Source of the DNA: Lepisosteus oculatus
Taxonomy: Eukaryota; Chordata; Actinopteri; Semionotiformes; Lepisosteidae
Assembly (NCBI RefSeq): GCF_040954835.1
Contig: NC_090699.1
Span: forward strand, 19,229,817-19,293,816
DNA: 64,000 nucleotides
Direction: 5' to 3'
How positions within the stretch are numbered: position 1 is the stretch's first letter; every line of letters begins with the position of its first letter. The translations under genes and the position numbers were made by a program. Below, one piece after another: positions 1 through 12,816 of the stretch. The notes under the pieces were generated by a model, which ran no database searches, was not told the origin of the DNA, and worked only from the letters and a program-made list of their open reading frames with translations.

Positions 1-3000
1 TACATTTATGAACTGTAACACATAGACAATGGCTGTGGACCTGCGTACAGATAGGTACTCCTAATAAAGGTGTGTTTATTCACCAAAAATTGTGGGACAG
101 TGAGCAAAGTATCTTTAAATGTGAAGAACAGGGAAAATCTCACAGGCTAAAGTTAAAGGCTGTCAGCTGAGAGGTACACAGTGGCTCAGTATTCATATGA
201 GGTCCTAACAACAGATCAAAGTCAAACAATTCTGAATGAGGTACATGTTAATTCTGACATTATTACTCTTAAAAGCCAGAAGTATTCATGTTGTCAATTT
301 ATTCTATTCTTTTACTGAGAGAAAAAAAAAGTGTTGCACATCTCAGCAAACCAGGTATGTGTGATAAATGTGACAATAGTGTAAGTTACACAGTAATTAT
401 GAAGTACAAACCAAAAGGAGCATGTAATTACTAATGAGATTATAGACTTAATTATAAATTGGACTGATCATACACAAACATGAGGATTGAGTTGTGATTA
501 ATTACTTTTTCAGCAAGCCACGTCTTTGTAATCATTATACATTGCGCAGGGCTGTAGCCTTTTCCAGTGCTTTCTGTTAACTTAATCTCAAGAGCATTTC
601 AGAAAAAAATACCTACTTCTTTGAGACAAAGAGATCTGATACAGTGTATGTTTAACAAAGACGTGGAGAGCAAAAGGTCTTTTCTATTGATGATCCTGAG
701 GAAATTAATTTGTTACAAAATTAATGAGTATCATTCTGAATAACGGTGCTATTAAGATCTGTCTCTTCACACAATACATGCTTTCTTTAATTAAAATCTG
801 AAAAATAAATAAATGACAGAGCTGTGTATACATCTTTTGTGAAAAATAACAAAGCATAACAAATAACGGGAAAGACAAATATAAGAAAAGGACACTCAGC
901 TAGAAACTAGAAGCTTTGATGTCTTTCTATCTCATACAGCAACATGTCCATAAGTAAGTAACACAGTAAATTTTTATCATTAAGCTGCAGTTCTGGTATA
1001 TTGGATCATTTGGAGACACTACAGTATTGCATTTTATTTTAGATATTTAACTACCATATATTCACGTCATACTGTGTGTTCCTTACAAAAAAGGTAAAGC
1101 ATACTCCCTCTTTGCGGTCACCTATTGATTGATTTGCAAATCGCCAGCACACTCTCTAAAGAGCGATAGCAGTGTGCCGGGACTGAATCACCATTAATTC
1201 AATGCTGCATTTGCAGAGAATTATAATTGTGCTGGTCTTAATCTCATCACATTAATTAGTACAGAATTACAGCCATCTGTCTAATTAAGGGAGTGCTCCC
1301 TTCCTTCTTTATGTTTTAACTTCTAAAAACACTGGTGAACACAACAACCAAAATGCTAAAGATTAGCTTGTTAAACACAAGCATTACTATCAAAAGCCTT
1401 AGAAAGAGTGAAGGTGGAAACATTTGGGATTAACTGACTGATTGTTTATACTTGGAAGTCCAAAACCTTGTTTAGTGTTTAGTTTCTGTTTAGTACAAAG
1501 AAAAGGAAAAAAAATAAAGATCCCAAAAACCTTACCTCTAGCTGCTGCACATATAACATTGGGGACCCCACTATCACAGCTACAGTCCATACAGCTCCTG
1601 TTGTTTGGAGAAGAAAAGATAACATCCTGAATGTTGTGAGGTTGGACAGACATTTCACTTTAAAAGGATTTCACAATGCCATGGTAATTAGTGTTGCTGC
1701 CTCCCAGCTCTTGGGCCCTGGAGCTGATTCTGGCTTTGGGGGCCTTCTGTGTGGAGTCTGTATGTTCTTTCTCTCTCACTGAATTGAATTTTCTCCCAGT
1801 GCTTCAGTTTCCTCCGACTTCCCACGGACATGCTGAATAGGTTTATTGGTGTCTCTAAACTGCGCTTGTGTGTGTGATTGTGTATGCCCTCTGAGGGATC
1901 GGTGTCTTATCCTGTGCTTTGTCCCCCTTTATACCCAGTGCTTCTGAAACACCTTCCAGTTTGCCATGACCTGAATCAAGAATGAATGGCTGGTAACGGC
2001 AGTAATGATTTTCTCAGTAAGAGAAGTATCTCCCACTGTATGGAATTGATCCACTGTGCAGTGACAATATCTTGTGCATGTGACAGGAGTTGTGTCTTTC
2101 CCAAAATGTATGTTAATGATATCTCCAAATACCTCCCAAGGAGTTGTGTAAGATGCAAACAGTATTCACTAAAGGGTGCTAACTCTGTCTCATCATAGAG
2201 AGGGTTCTGGTAAAAGATATTTCTATCCAGGAAAACACTATGATTTTGTCGTGAAGTTAAATGCCTATTTCACAAATGGTGGGCGGGGCACGTGCAAATT
2301 ATAATGAGGTAAACCATAACAGGGTCATATAAGTCAATTGACACAGAATGTGCTTTGAGATGCAGTAAGAGCTGCGAGCAGTTAAAATCATGTTCCCTTT
2401 TTCAAATGAATTGTGATCAGGGACACATTCCTCTGTTGTTGTTCTGTGTATGTATTTGTTTAGGGTTTATTATCACGCTTTTTGGACTTCCATTTGAGTG
2501 GAGTAAATTAAAATGCAACAAAAGCCATTTGGATGTTCCTGCAAATATGGGAATGTGTGTAAGTGTGAAAACGTGTGTTCTTGCACATTTAACATTTAAC
2601 AATCCACATGGCACATTCTGTTCGTCCAATCTGAAAGTTGGGCTTTCAGGCATTGTTGTACAGGATCAGAGTAGGTTTAAAGCATTCACAACACATCTAT
2701 AAACAAGTTACCTCACTATAGAGGGGTGCTGTCAAGGTAGACTCAAAACATCAATACTTCAAGACTAAATGTGCTCTTGCACAACACAGTCACCAAATAA
2801 AAATATACCAATATTTAATGACACTTCCTTTTATTAACAAAACATCACAGCTTCCCTCAAACAGTGCAACCAAATACATTTAGTGATGGCACAGCCAGTG
2901 TTACAAAAGATATATTAAAAGTTCCAAAGTACTCAGTAAGAAGTATGTGGTAAATCTGAAACTAAATGGGCTGTAAAATGTTCTCTTCTTATATACCTGA

Positions 3001-3194
3001 CATGCTGTACATGCTGTAGAATTTAAGAGCTGCAATAAAATGCCATCAATCATTCAGATTAACTATCACACATAAACAATTCTAATCCTCAGATCAGTCA
3101 TTCTCTGAAATATTTCCTGAAAGAAAACCATTTTCCACTTGAGCTTTGTTCACCTGTTTTAACACAAGAGATGTACTGGAAAGGAAACACATAC
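1..3194 (-). other. qrfpr intron 2 (partial), no coding exon found
   Basis: I looked on the minus strand for the next GPCR exon (TM4-TM5) and found none. The stretch holds one degenerate dispersed repeat at about 1692-1995, an AT-rich block with homeodomain- and octamer-like sites around 1100-1270, and otherwise unremarkable AT-rich intron sequence. Confidence 0.7.
1692..1995 (+). repeat. Dispersed fish repeat, family A, degenerate copy
   Basis: Carries the recurring landmarks GCTGCCTCCCAGCTCTTGGG, GTGTGGAGTCTGTATGTTCT, TTTCCTCCGACTTCCCACGG and the GAATGAATGG tail. The same landmarks recur in six other places in the window. The family resembles a repeat that is very common in ray-finned fish genomes (recalled, not searched). 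Confidence 0.65.
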
Positions 3195-3353
3195 CTAGCA
3201 TTTTGTAAGCTCTTTTTGGGGTATACTGCCGCTTCATTTTCAGTGGGTAGACAATGCCCTGGTATCTCTCTATAGCAATGCACGTCATTGTCAGAATACC
3301 AGTCACTATGGCTGTGCTCTGTACAAAAGGAACAGTCTTGCACACAAAAACAC
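3195..3353 (-). CDS. qrfpr: qrfpr coding exon 2 (TM3 and ERY motif)
   Basis: 159 nt between a TTTTTAG acceptor and a TAG/GTATG donor, phase 1 on both sides. It encodes VFVCKTVPFVQSTAIV (TM3, with the cysteine that pairs with loop 2), LTMTCIAIERY, and intracellular loop 2 (YPLKMKRQYTPKRAYKMLG). Intron 1 is about 8.3 kb. The exon phases match the joined reading frame exactly. Confidence 0.95.
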
Positions 3354-6300
3354 CTAAAAAATGAAACAAAACAAGACAGATAAGCGTTTACCCACATCTT
3401 ATTCTTCTCTTCAAAGTTGACTTTAATAATTAACCAAATCGGCTTAGTGAATTCTGTTAAAAGTCTGGTAAAGAGACAAAACTTCAACTCACACCATCCC
3501 TGTGCTGGAAATAAAAGTTTAACCTTCAAAGGAAAAAAAAAAACTGAAGGCACAGACGACTGATAGTAAATTCATTTTTATGCTCTAGTTCATCTAGTGA
3601 ATAAAAATGAATTTGTTGCTTAGCAGTCTTCTGTGCACTGAGCCTTCCTTACCACCGTGCAAAGGCTAAAAATTTAAAGATGATGAAATGCAGCTTTAGG
3701 CAAAAGTGCCGATTAGGGAAGGATAAAAAAATTGTATAAAGCACTTGGTCGTGTGAACAGAAGGATCGGTACATATGTCAAATCAATACAATGTCAATTT
3801 TAGAGAATATGAAAGAAATGACAAGAAAGCTTTTTGCTGCAAAGACAACTGTTTTCAAAAATTAAAAGTTTAAGTGCTGGCAATTTTTTAAGGAAAACTG
3901 AAATCCCATGGATGCCATTTTACGTCAAGGATTTGCACAATTGAACACTTTGTAAATGAAAAGACAATAATCAGAGACTCCTTTTGTCCATACATTTTGT
4001 TTGGTTTTATAGTGATCTAGAGCAAAAAAAAAAACAGTGCGTGATAAAAAATGCTCCAACATGACAACCCACATCTACTCTTTGTTGACCCCCCTGCTGT
4101 GGCTTTCATTACAAAACAGTTGCTTCAAGGCTTTGAAGCTGCCAGCAAATTATACAAATTGAGCAATTAATGTAAATCAGAACACATGCCTTGTGATTTG
4201 CATCAAGGATCTGCTGTGACTGATAAATCCTGATAAGTACTAAAAGCCTAAATCTTGTTTTAACATAAACAGGTAAGGCCTACCCCACAACAATCACACA
4301 ATAAATACCACCTCCAAGACAATATCTGTTTCATGCATCTCGGATCATTTAAGGAACACCCTGACATTTAAGGCATTTTGCACAGTGAAGCAATGCTTAG
4401 AATAAATCATCTTATACGTCCTCCAAATGGAGTAGTGTATCCCCAGAATGTCTCTAAGAACCTCTTTCCTCCCTCAGACAGGTGCTGAGCCACTGATAAG
4501 TATGTGGAATGACAAGTCAGGGAAAAACGATCGGGACACGAAGCATTTCCTGTTATACTTCCAAAATGAAGATGTTTCAAATCATATCACATCTTCTGCG
4601 TCCAAGAATATAGCACCTGACAAGTCTATAAAATCATCTGTTTGGTTTCAGCTTCGAGATCAGGCCTGCTCACAGTCAATTTCCTACAGCTCTAGATGTA
4701 GTATTTGAAAAACAGTACAAAGATTAAATTCCTTCATGAGCCTTGTGTGGCTTTCCGAAGCTCATCCTGATTTCTTAACCTTAAGCAAATTGAGAGTGCA
4801 GGACTGTTCCTGCGCTGGGCTGTGAGTCCATCACAGATTCACCTCCCAGCAGTGCAGGCACTTTTATGTACTGTACACCTGAGGGTACTGGAGCAATCTG
4901 GGGAAACGAACCTCATCCACGAAATCAACAACGGTGTCTGTATTAGGAGCTTGAACTCACAGTCTTCTGATAATGAGGTCAAAGACCTAATACAGCTTCC
5001 TGCATCCCCCTTCCCATCAGATATACTGTCATTTTCCCTCCGTTTTCAGGGAAAATGTTTTTCTCACTAGATGTAGTTCCTTCTCCCTCTCCAGAGAGAC
5101 AGCTCCACATGCAATCTTAAGATAGTATCACGGTCCTTCAAGGGCATGTGTATAACTCCAATAGATTGATTTGACCTCATTATGGTTATGATTCTAAGTT
5201 TGACGTTCACAGTCACAAGTGCTGGAGTATTTCCCATACTGGAATTGCAATTTCTATCTCATGCTGCATTTAAGATGTCAGACAACAGAACACTCTGTAA
5301 GCCTTTCACCTTTGTGACTTCCGGCTATTGCTGAAGACAGTTTAAGTTTAGTTCTTTTATTATATTTTCTATTATTTTCTGCCCCTTGTTTATAAATGAG
5401 TTAAAACATTATATTGACATATTTCAACAACTTAATCAATCTGACAGTTCTCATATCGTGAATTGAAAATTAAAATTAATTAAAAACTCACTGGAATGTA
5501 TTTAACCATAATCAGTGACTAAAATGTGTTGATGAGAGATGAATGTTTTCGAATGAGTCACCATGAGTTACTAAGGAGATCTATTTGTGATTTGTTTACA
5601 ATGCATACATATCTGTATGTAGCAAAAGGAAGTAGCTCCAAAATTCAGATGCCATCCTTTTGAATTAAAACCACAAAACAAAATCATGTGAGACATGTCA
5701 TAACAAAATCTGTAATAAATGTGAAAACAGGATGCAGGATTTCTTTAAAAACAAAGGAAGTACACACAAGAAGAAAACACTAATAGAAGAAGTAACCGAA
5801 AATTCTGAATCTTAAATTCAGGATGGTAGGCACACATGATAACCATAACTTCAAATAAAAGGTACAGTAACACTTTCTAGCAGAACAGACAACAACGTAC
5901 TTTCTAAGTTGTTCTACATCTCCAGTGGAACTGAAGAATTCATTTAGACAAACACGGCACATTCCTGTCAGCTTAACAATTGAGTTAGCTTCCTTGGTGA
6001 GATACAATTCAGCACCTTTCACTCATTACTGCAATTCATCCTCTTGTGGCTTCACAATAGCAAAATCTAGATTTGAAAATAACATCAGTGGATAATGCTA
6101 AACATTGAATTCGGGAGATGACAAGAGACCGAAGCTTGCAGCACACACATTATCTACTTTTTTAAGCTTGTGTCACCATGTGGTATTTTATTGTCACCAA
6201 CAGTGCCATTCCCACCTTCTAGCTCAGAGGATGTCAGCCCTGTCCTGGAGAACATGTGTGTGAGGGGAGTTCTGGGACTCGGAACGTGGTGAAGAGTTCC

Positions 6301-9300
6301 CACCAATCAGAACTCCTATTCAATTGTTTGAGAGCTTAAAGCAGATTTACAAAATACAGTATGCCTCAAAAAGAAAAATGACATCAATTAGCCTTTGATT
6401 AAGACCTCAGCTGGGAAAAAACAGAAGAATAAGTGGGAACAAACTACTCAGCTATGTTGTTGAAGCTGATATCCTGGTTTCTTTAAAGAAATAGTGGATA
6501 AGATCCTTGGATCAAATAACTACTAACTACCACATGGGCAAGATGTGCCTAATAGCCTCCTCTTGTTTGGGACCTTTCTTAATGGTCTTACAGTATATAC
6601 TTGAGACACTAAGTTTCCCTGTGACCAGGGCTAGGATCCACTGTTCTAAGAGTGTTACAACATCCTGGCCCGATCGTGTCGGATCTCTGAAACTAAGGCT
6701 GGGCCTGGTCATTCCTGGGATGGAAGACTGCCAAGGACAACCTGGGCTACTTCTGCTGTAAGTGATGTTGGTGCTCTTTCCTCTTCAGTTTCTTACTTCC
6801 CCTAGCTCATCTGCTGTGTAGTGGGGCTGCTGATGCACAATGGCTGAAGCCATTCAATTCCGGTGGGTTACATGAAGCGGGTCTTCTCCTATGCAAAAAG
6901 TGCTTCAAGATCCTTCAGGATGAAAGCATTGGTATATTCATGCAAAAAAGATGTTTATTATTTATTTTGCTTAATTAATAACCACATATTTAGAATGTCT
7001 TATTTATGTTTAACATAAAGTAACAAATGTCTATTGAATGTGTTATATTGTTTTTGTTCTTTTAATTAAGTGCTTTGAGATACCCTAACATGTTAGGTGC
7101 TACATACAATTATTAAAGTATATTCATTGCATTTAAAGTGTTTTTTTTTGCTTTATTAACCAGATAGCTACTTACGTTAAAATCACCGTAAACATTATGT
7201 AAAAATCTGATGCAGTCTCTTGTGCAGCTCATCCATGCTACTAATGACGGTCCAACAACAGAGAAAAAGTTTTATTGGGACACTTGAGGTTCTTTTTTGC
7301 ACTTACAAATACATTGTTTCTTAGTCTTTTTGTCAAGGGTCTCAAACCTAAGGAGTCAAACAATTAACCTAATCAGACATACATATAATTTTACTCAAGG
7401 TCTTTTACAATTATGAGAAACATTCACTTATAAAAAATGATATGATTACCTGTAAAAAACCTCTGAGTCTGTATAGAAATATAACAATTATGCAGTTAAT
7501 GAAGCAATTAAACCATCTGTGTATCTGAGCAGTAGATCAAGAACCAGGGATCCCTGGTCATTGTGTTTCCTGAGAATAAGCAGATGCAGTCAATTCAGCA
7601 GGGCTGGCCACCAGCTCTGGTGTTGTGAAGCCAGTCTTCTAAGTAGATGATTCCATAGTAGCCACACACAAAGGCTCATCGGACCAGAGCTCATCCTGGT
7701 TTCTAGGTGTGAAGAAATCAAAGAGCGGAGAGAGATCAGACTGCCACCCCAGATGGGACACCAGCTCAGCACGGCGATTATCCCCATTCACACAGCTGGG
7801 TGGACTGGAACAACTTGGGTAAATGTACAACATCCACAGTGGGGACTCAAACTCGCAATCCACTAGTTATGTGTCCAAAACTCTTTAACTATGCCACCCT
7901 GCCACCACTGTGTTGATGGTTACCGTTAAAATCATAATCTTTATAAAGCCCTGAATACACATGACTTTAGATGAGCTTGGTAAGTTAATTATGTAGGCAT
8001 GGAAGAAATTACAGCACAGTTCAGTGTAGTTTTGATATGTTTAGTACAGAGGCCCCTGGAGAGTTGAGTAGAAAGATACCATCACACTCTAATTACTCAA
8101 ATCTAAATGCACAGACATTTCTGAGAGCCTATACAGTAGCTGTAAAACAAACAACTCTTTGTGTCAGCATATAAAGACTAGAATGTGTGTGAACAAGAAA
8201 AACTATACCGTATATTTGAAACAAGTATTTACTGACACTAGCACTAACATTTAAACTCTACTATGCATGCTCACAAACATCACACATTCTTCTGGGCTTA
8301 CCAGGATAAATAAAAACCCCAAGTTCCAACAGGTGGTCTGCCTTTCAAACATGAAGCAAAAAGGAATGAAGTCAAATTGAATTCTACAATTGGTTCATTT
8401 CACCTAGAAACGACTGAGTGTTGTCCTTGAGGACTACATGGTGTGGGCAGTATCATTTTAAATCATCTCTAAACTTAGTTGAACAAATCACCTGCTCAGT
8501 GGTCAAAATGAAATTGTCCCAGGGGCTTAGAAAAAGATACGTTAAGGGTGGCTCTAAAAACGACTGTTCAGGTGGTGGGTCTCTATGGCCAGGGTAAGAC
8601 ATCCCTCTTATGCAGGCTCTGTCTTTCTTGAAGGTGGTCTTCAATATGACAAAAATTATGTGGTTGTGAAAGAACAATTTAACAATTTAATTTAACAATT
8701 TATCTCACTTGAAGTTCTGAGTTATTTTGTCCTTGTGAATAAATGGCTGAAAGCTTTTTGCTGCAGGTGTATAGAGAAAAATGTACCTTTTCTTTTACTT
8801 ACGAAGCACAGGGCTGCAGCACAGCAACACCCTCCTATATGGTTTGTACTCATTCTGCTAGTAGGAGGCTATTCAAATGATTCTTGCTTGAATATTTAGG
8901 TATCAAAGCAAAAACTGGTGTTAACAGAAGCATCATTGTCAGGCTTAAATCTCTACATTGGTTGCCTATAAAGTCACATATTCAAACTAAGGCCTTATTA
9001 CTGACTTTTCAGGTTTTAAACAATCTGACCCCATCATAAATCTCTGATCTCCATCATATTTACACTAAACTCCTTCCCACCACTTTTGCTGACTGTGTCT
9101 TTTCTGTTGTTGCTCCATTGATGCCCTTCCTCCAACACTTCTCCAACTTAATAAATAAAAGTTGTTGTTGTTGTTGTTGTTATTATTAACATTATTAGTA
9201 TTATACAATCACGTATGGACCTGTAGGTAAGATAGGCTTTATCACAAGGAAAAAAATTACATGCAGCAAGGATCACAGATCACTTAAATTGCTTTTTAAA

Positions 9301-12049
9301 GTTAAAAGAGAAAGTCTTCAGATAACCTTTATACAATTAGAATGCCCAATACCTCAAGGTGAATTTTGGAAATATGTCTGGAGAGTTAATAGTTCCACAT
9401 TACACACAAACCTGTGCATAAAGTGGTATATCACAGCTACAAATTACAAGACTACAAAGACATACAAATCTCATAAGAACCCCGACATTTATTTCTAAGC
9501 ACAGTAATTTACTGTAGGCAGAAATCAAAAGCTACACAATATAGTTTAAAATCCAACTGCTATAAATGTACAACCACTACTAATGACTGAATGTACTCAA
9601 GACACACTACCTAAAACATTCCTTCACAAAACACTGACACATCTGGAAGAATTTTCTGTTGCTGTTGTTGTATTTGAAGGCAAGGTACTGGAATGGATCA
9701 AACTGAAATGTGAAGGTATGTTTCTTCTGCCCCAATTAAATCCCCTTGATGAGCTGCACATTACCACATATCACTGCACTAGACAATTTAGTTCAGAGCT
9801 CAGCTTTGATACATTTTACACTTTGGTAAGTAATTAAAATCACAGTATAACAGTTCATAAGGCTAGAAACATTCTGTGATGAGACTTTCTATTAATGCAA
9901 ATTAAGATAACAAAGTATATAATCCAATTCAGATTGCAGAATTACCAATTAAGACAAATAGGCTTACTGCACTGTCATTCTTAATGACATTTTATTAATG
10001 TACAAAAATAGAAACAAATCCAGAGTACTGTATATTCTTTCTTTTCTTCTATCCAAAAAGGATTTTTGATAAATTGTTACTTGGTGTCTATCAATTCTCC
10101 TGTGTAACAATGCATTTGTTTGAAAAATCCAATTTCACACCATGTACTTACATTCATGTCATATCAGAAAATCATTATACATTCCTTGAAATTGAAACAA
10201 CTGTTTTAAACATGCATCTGAGCTTCTTCGGTTATATAATGAAAACAGGTCTATTATTTGCAGGTAGAAGAAGAGCAGTGAACACACATTGTTTCCAGGC
10301 CATTGTTGTGTCACCACTGTGTTTTGAGACTTGAAGTTGTTTAATTTGACTGTAGAACAAGATAAAGCTTTACCCATTCACTTACAAATTAAATACAAAG
10401 TATGAAAAGAGCTTCTGAGTTCTATCTGAGTACTAACAGAGCAGAAAGCTGTAGTATTACTGGAATCAACTCATCTAAAGGTGTTACTAAGCAATACAAG
10501 TGGATTAAGTAGTTGGTATTTACAAATACACAATCATGTCAACTCTGTGGGCATGGCTAAATTAGCCAGCAAAGATGGACATTTCTAGAATGACTTGAGG
10601 AGCCTCTTTCTTTTTTCCCTAAATCAGGGTTCTCAAACTCAGTTCCTAGGTTGACTGGTATTTATTGGGTTTTGTTCCAACCTCAGCAGTCACACTCAGA
10701 AGCCTGATTATTTTCTTAATTTGATGTACATGTATTTGGGATTTTGTTTAAAGTCATTTGAACAAATGTCAGCTGACTACTCACAACTCATTAATGTGAG
10801 AACTGTAGCTTAAGCTTCAGATTTATAAAACAAATTGGAGCTTGGTTAAAAGTATTGAACATTTGTTACAGTTAAATAATTAGATTAAATAACAAGACAG
10901 TAATGGAACTTAAAAAAGACAACAGGTCCTCCAGGAATTGAGTTTAAGACCCCTTCCTAAATGGAAATCTGTTAAACTCAGAGAGGTCAGGGGGAATCAA
11001 CATAGTTTCCATAGGTCAAATGATGTGAATTTACCTGTAAAAATTGATCATAATATTAAAGATTGCCATGGAATCAGACAAGCAACTAGTCATTTCTGAC
11101 AAACCTTCACGAAGTATGCTAACAGGAATTTTATAACGCAGTTAATAGCCCTAACACCAGATCATCAACTGTAGGGAAGCAGAGGGAAAACTACTGTATA
11201 TCTGCAGTGCTGCCGCGCACAATCTTCGTCGTTCTTTCTGATTTCTGAAGAGAAATCGCATTTTAAGCAAAATAAAATTACAAAATAAAGGAACTGAGCC
11301 GCACATTTTTTTTGTAAAAATAATTTTAGCTGAACAATTCACTTGTAGTTAAATTGTAGTATGGAATGTAGTTACATGCACATTTCCCTCTTTGGAATCC
11401 ACATATTCATTGAATTTAATAGACATTTATTAAATACGACCAATCCTTCTTGCCCCTTAAAACCATGCTGTATCGCGTCTTAATAGCGCCAATATGAAAG
11501 CGATATTCAAGTTCTGATTTTGGGGGTTTAGAACAGTTTTTTCATGTGCTGATGTTAATGATTATCCAAAATCATGAACATTTGTCTTTAGAACAACAAA
11601 AGCAACACATCCAGAAAAAAAACAGTAAAATGTATAACAACTTTTTTTTTTCCCCCACCACGAGTGTCCGAGAAGCAAGACATCCTAACAAACTTACCTC
11701 CCAGCCACTCGGAGGAAATGTTCTGCAGCAGAGTGAATGGGATGCAGAAGAAAGTTATAAGGAGGTCGCTCACAGCCAAAGAACAGATGAAAATACTGGT
11801 AGCGGTCCGCATTGCTCGCTTTTTCACGATAATGTACACCACCAGGCTGTTTCCCACAAGCGCCAACACGAATATGATGGCATACATAACCACAAAAGTT
11901 GTTTTAGCACCGGAGGGCAGTTCGGGAATGTAAACAAGAGGTTGCAGATTATAGGTTTGGATGAAATCTTGTCTTGTTAGGTTATAAAATTGAAGCAGCT
12001 GCTTCAAGGCATCGGGAGTTATTTTCCTCATTTCGCTCGAGTCTGTCAT
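3195..12049 (-). CDS. qrfpr: QRFP (26RFa) receptor, first two coding exons (gene runs off left edge)
   Basis: Class A rhodopsin-type GPCR for the RFamide peptide QRFP/26RFa, acting at the plasma membrane in appetite and neuroendocrine control (family knowledge). Two coding exons are visible on the minus strand: 12049-11698 and 3353-3195. They join in phase 1 to give 170 residues. The N-terminal tail has an NLT sequon and the conserved LVYIPELP stretch. TM1 has GNSLVVYI, TM2 has SLAVSDLLITFFCIP, then the first loop WLGG and the TM3 cysteine in VFVCK. TM3 ends in ERY, the DRY-box equivalent; I recall ERH in the human protein. The second exon stops at KMLG, where the human gene also has an intron. 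TM4-TM7 are not in the window, so the remaining exons should lie to the left. Recalled similarity to human QRFPR is very high, so the family call is firm. Which fish qrfpr paralogue this is cannot be told. Confidence 0.95.
6425..6600 (+). repeat. Dispersed repeat, family B
   Basis: Landmarks GTGGGAACAAACTACTCAGC, ATCCTGGTTTCTTTAAAGAA, and ATGGGCAAGATGTGCCTAAT. These recur at 17605, 22985 (minus), 23325, 30125 and 50640. Confidence 0.6.
6640..6935 (+). repeat. 5S rRNA-derived SINE
   Basis: The first 125 bases resemble 5S rRNA: GGCCCGATCGTGTCGGATCT, then GAAACTAAGGCTGGGCCTGG and GGGATGGAAGACTGCC, covering the internal promoter region. The body that follows (GGTGCTCTTTCCTCTTCAG, then GGGGCTGCTGATGCACAATG) is shared with 18816-19338 and 56290-56700. 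Confidence 0.75.
8945..9200 (+). mobile_element. LINE reverse-transcriptase 3' fragment ending in a GTT/ATT microsatellite
   Basis: In frame it reads LHWLPIKSHIQTKALLLTFQ followed by NNLTPS, the well-known LHWLPV...FK.LLLTFKALN.L.P motif near the end of many fish LINE polymerases. A stop interrupts it, and it ends in AATAAATAAAA with (GTT)n then (ATT)n (9161-9200), a typical LINE tail. Dead, 5'-truncated copy. Confidence 0.65.
10625..10954. mobile_element. MITE-like element with imperfect terminal inverted repeats
   Basis: The left end AGGGTTCTCAAACTCAGTTC is matched by the reverse complement of the right end (GGGGTCTTAAACTCAATTCC). The element is about 330 bp and has no coding capacity. Confidence 0.6.
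11698..12049 (-). CDS. qrfpr: qrfpr coding exon 1 (N-terminus, TM1, TM2)
   Basis: 352 nt, from the ATG at 12049-12047 to a GAG/GTAAG donor, ending in phase 1. The start is the first in-frame ATG before the conserved tail; the MTDSSEMRKITPDAL start fits the family's short, non-signal-peptide N-terminus. It encodes the extracellular tail, TM1 with GNSL, the loop KKRAMRTATS, TM2 with LAVSDLL, and the first half of extracellular loop 1 (LLQNISSEWLG). Confidence 0.95.
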
Positions 12050-12450
12050 CTTGTTCCTTAAACCTGGCGAAGTGCTGCGGTACGTGGAATACGACTATTT
12101 AAACTGGAGGGAAAAGGCTTTGGGAACAAAAAAAGGAACTTTATTTAGAAGCGCTGTAATATCAGTATGTGGACTACAGAAGTAAAGTTGCGCGGTCGCT
12201 GGGTCTCCTGTGGCAGACTGCTGGAGACGTCCGTCATTCTACCGCAAAAGCGCCTCTCCAGCCGGCTGGTTGGCTGTGACATACCTGTTCTTGCTTTGAT
12301 CAACCCGGAACAAACCGCAGCAGCTTTTTTTTTAAAGAGATCGATGAGTCTGTAATTTTCTGACAGGTTCGCCGCTAATAAAGACTGTCAGTCATGCACG
12401 CCCTGCCATACACAATTTACAGACGGAACAGGCTACAAGCGATCTTAGCT
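12050..12450. promoter_or_regulatory. CpG-enriched promoter region upstream of qrfpr
   Basis: About 20 or more CpG dinucleotides fall in roughly 400 bp directly upstream of the qrfpr ATG, against about one per 100 bp in most of the window. The minus strand has an AT-rich GTTTAAATAG about 50 bp upstream of the ATG. The next gene is on the opposite strand about 1.1 kb away, so the block could serve both. Promoter activity is inferred from composition and position only. Confidence 0.55.
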
Positions 12451-12639
12451 ACAGTGTCTCTTTTGGGGGAACGGCTCTTATCATAATGGGGAGGAGGAAT
12501 GATTTGGAAAGATGCGCTACGGATTGTTGGCAAATTGTTCCTTCTCAGTCTGACCATTGATAGGGGGAGAAGGTAAAATGTCTTGGAACTCATACTGTAG
12601 TTATATAACAGTGATTAGGAAGTTCCCCTATCATAAATG

Positions 12640-12766
12640 TCCCGGCGGTTATCATTTCAATGCTATCCAGGTGGATGCTGCACATTGGTGGTGGTGGAGG
12701 GGATCCCTATTACCTGTAAAGCGCTTTGAGTGGAGTGTCCAGAAAAGCGCTATATAAGTGTAAGCA

Positions 12767-12814
<48 letters not shown>
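12640..12814 (+). repeat. SINE 3' end with (TTA)n tail
   Basis: Contains GTAAAGCGCTTTGAGTGGAG, then AAAGCGCTATATAAGTGTAA, which is the 3' end of the 5S-headed SINE. A (TTA/ATT)n run at 12767-12814 forms its tail. It lies in the qrfpr / TGF-alpha-like promoter interval. Confidence 0.75.

Positions 12815-12816
<2 letters not shown>

Larger units (their letters stand above)
3354..11697 (-). other. qrfpr intron 1
   Basis: An 8.3 kb intron with no coding exon that I can support. It contains a 5S-rRNA-headed SINE (6640-6935), a family B dispersed repeat (6425-6600), tail-end SINE-like debris (about 4741-4990 and 7590-7910), a LINE 3' fragment (8945-9180) and a MITE-like element (10625-10954). Confidence 0.75.

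Noticed and set aside
3098-3553. 151-codon minus-strand ORF over qrfpr exon 2
   Set aside because: Frame shadow; the real exon 2 frame gives FVCKTVPFVQST and ERY.
6640-6765. Functional 5S rRNA gene
   Set aside because: Too diverged from 5S rRNA, joined to a SINE body, and lacking the T-run terminator in the right place.
11546-11980. 144-codon plus-strand ORF
   Set aside because: It is antisense to qrfpr coding exon 1, whose minus-strand translation is clearly a GPCR.
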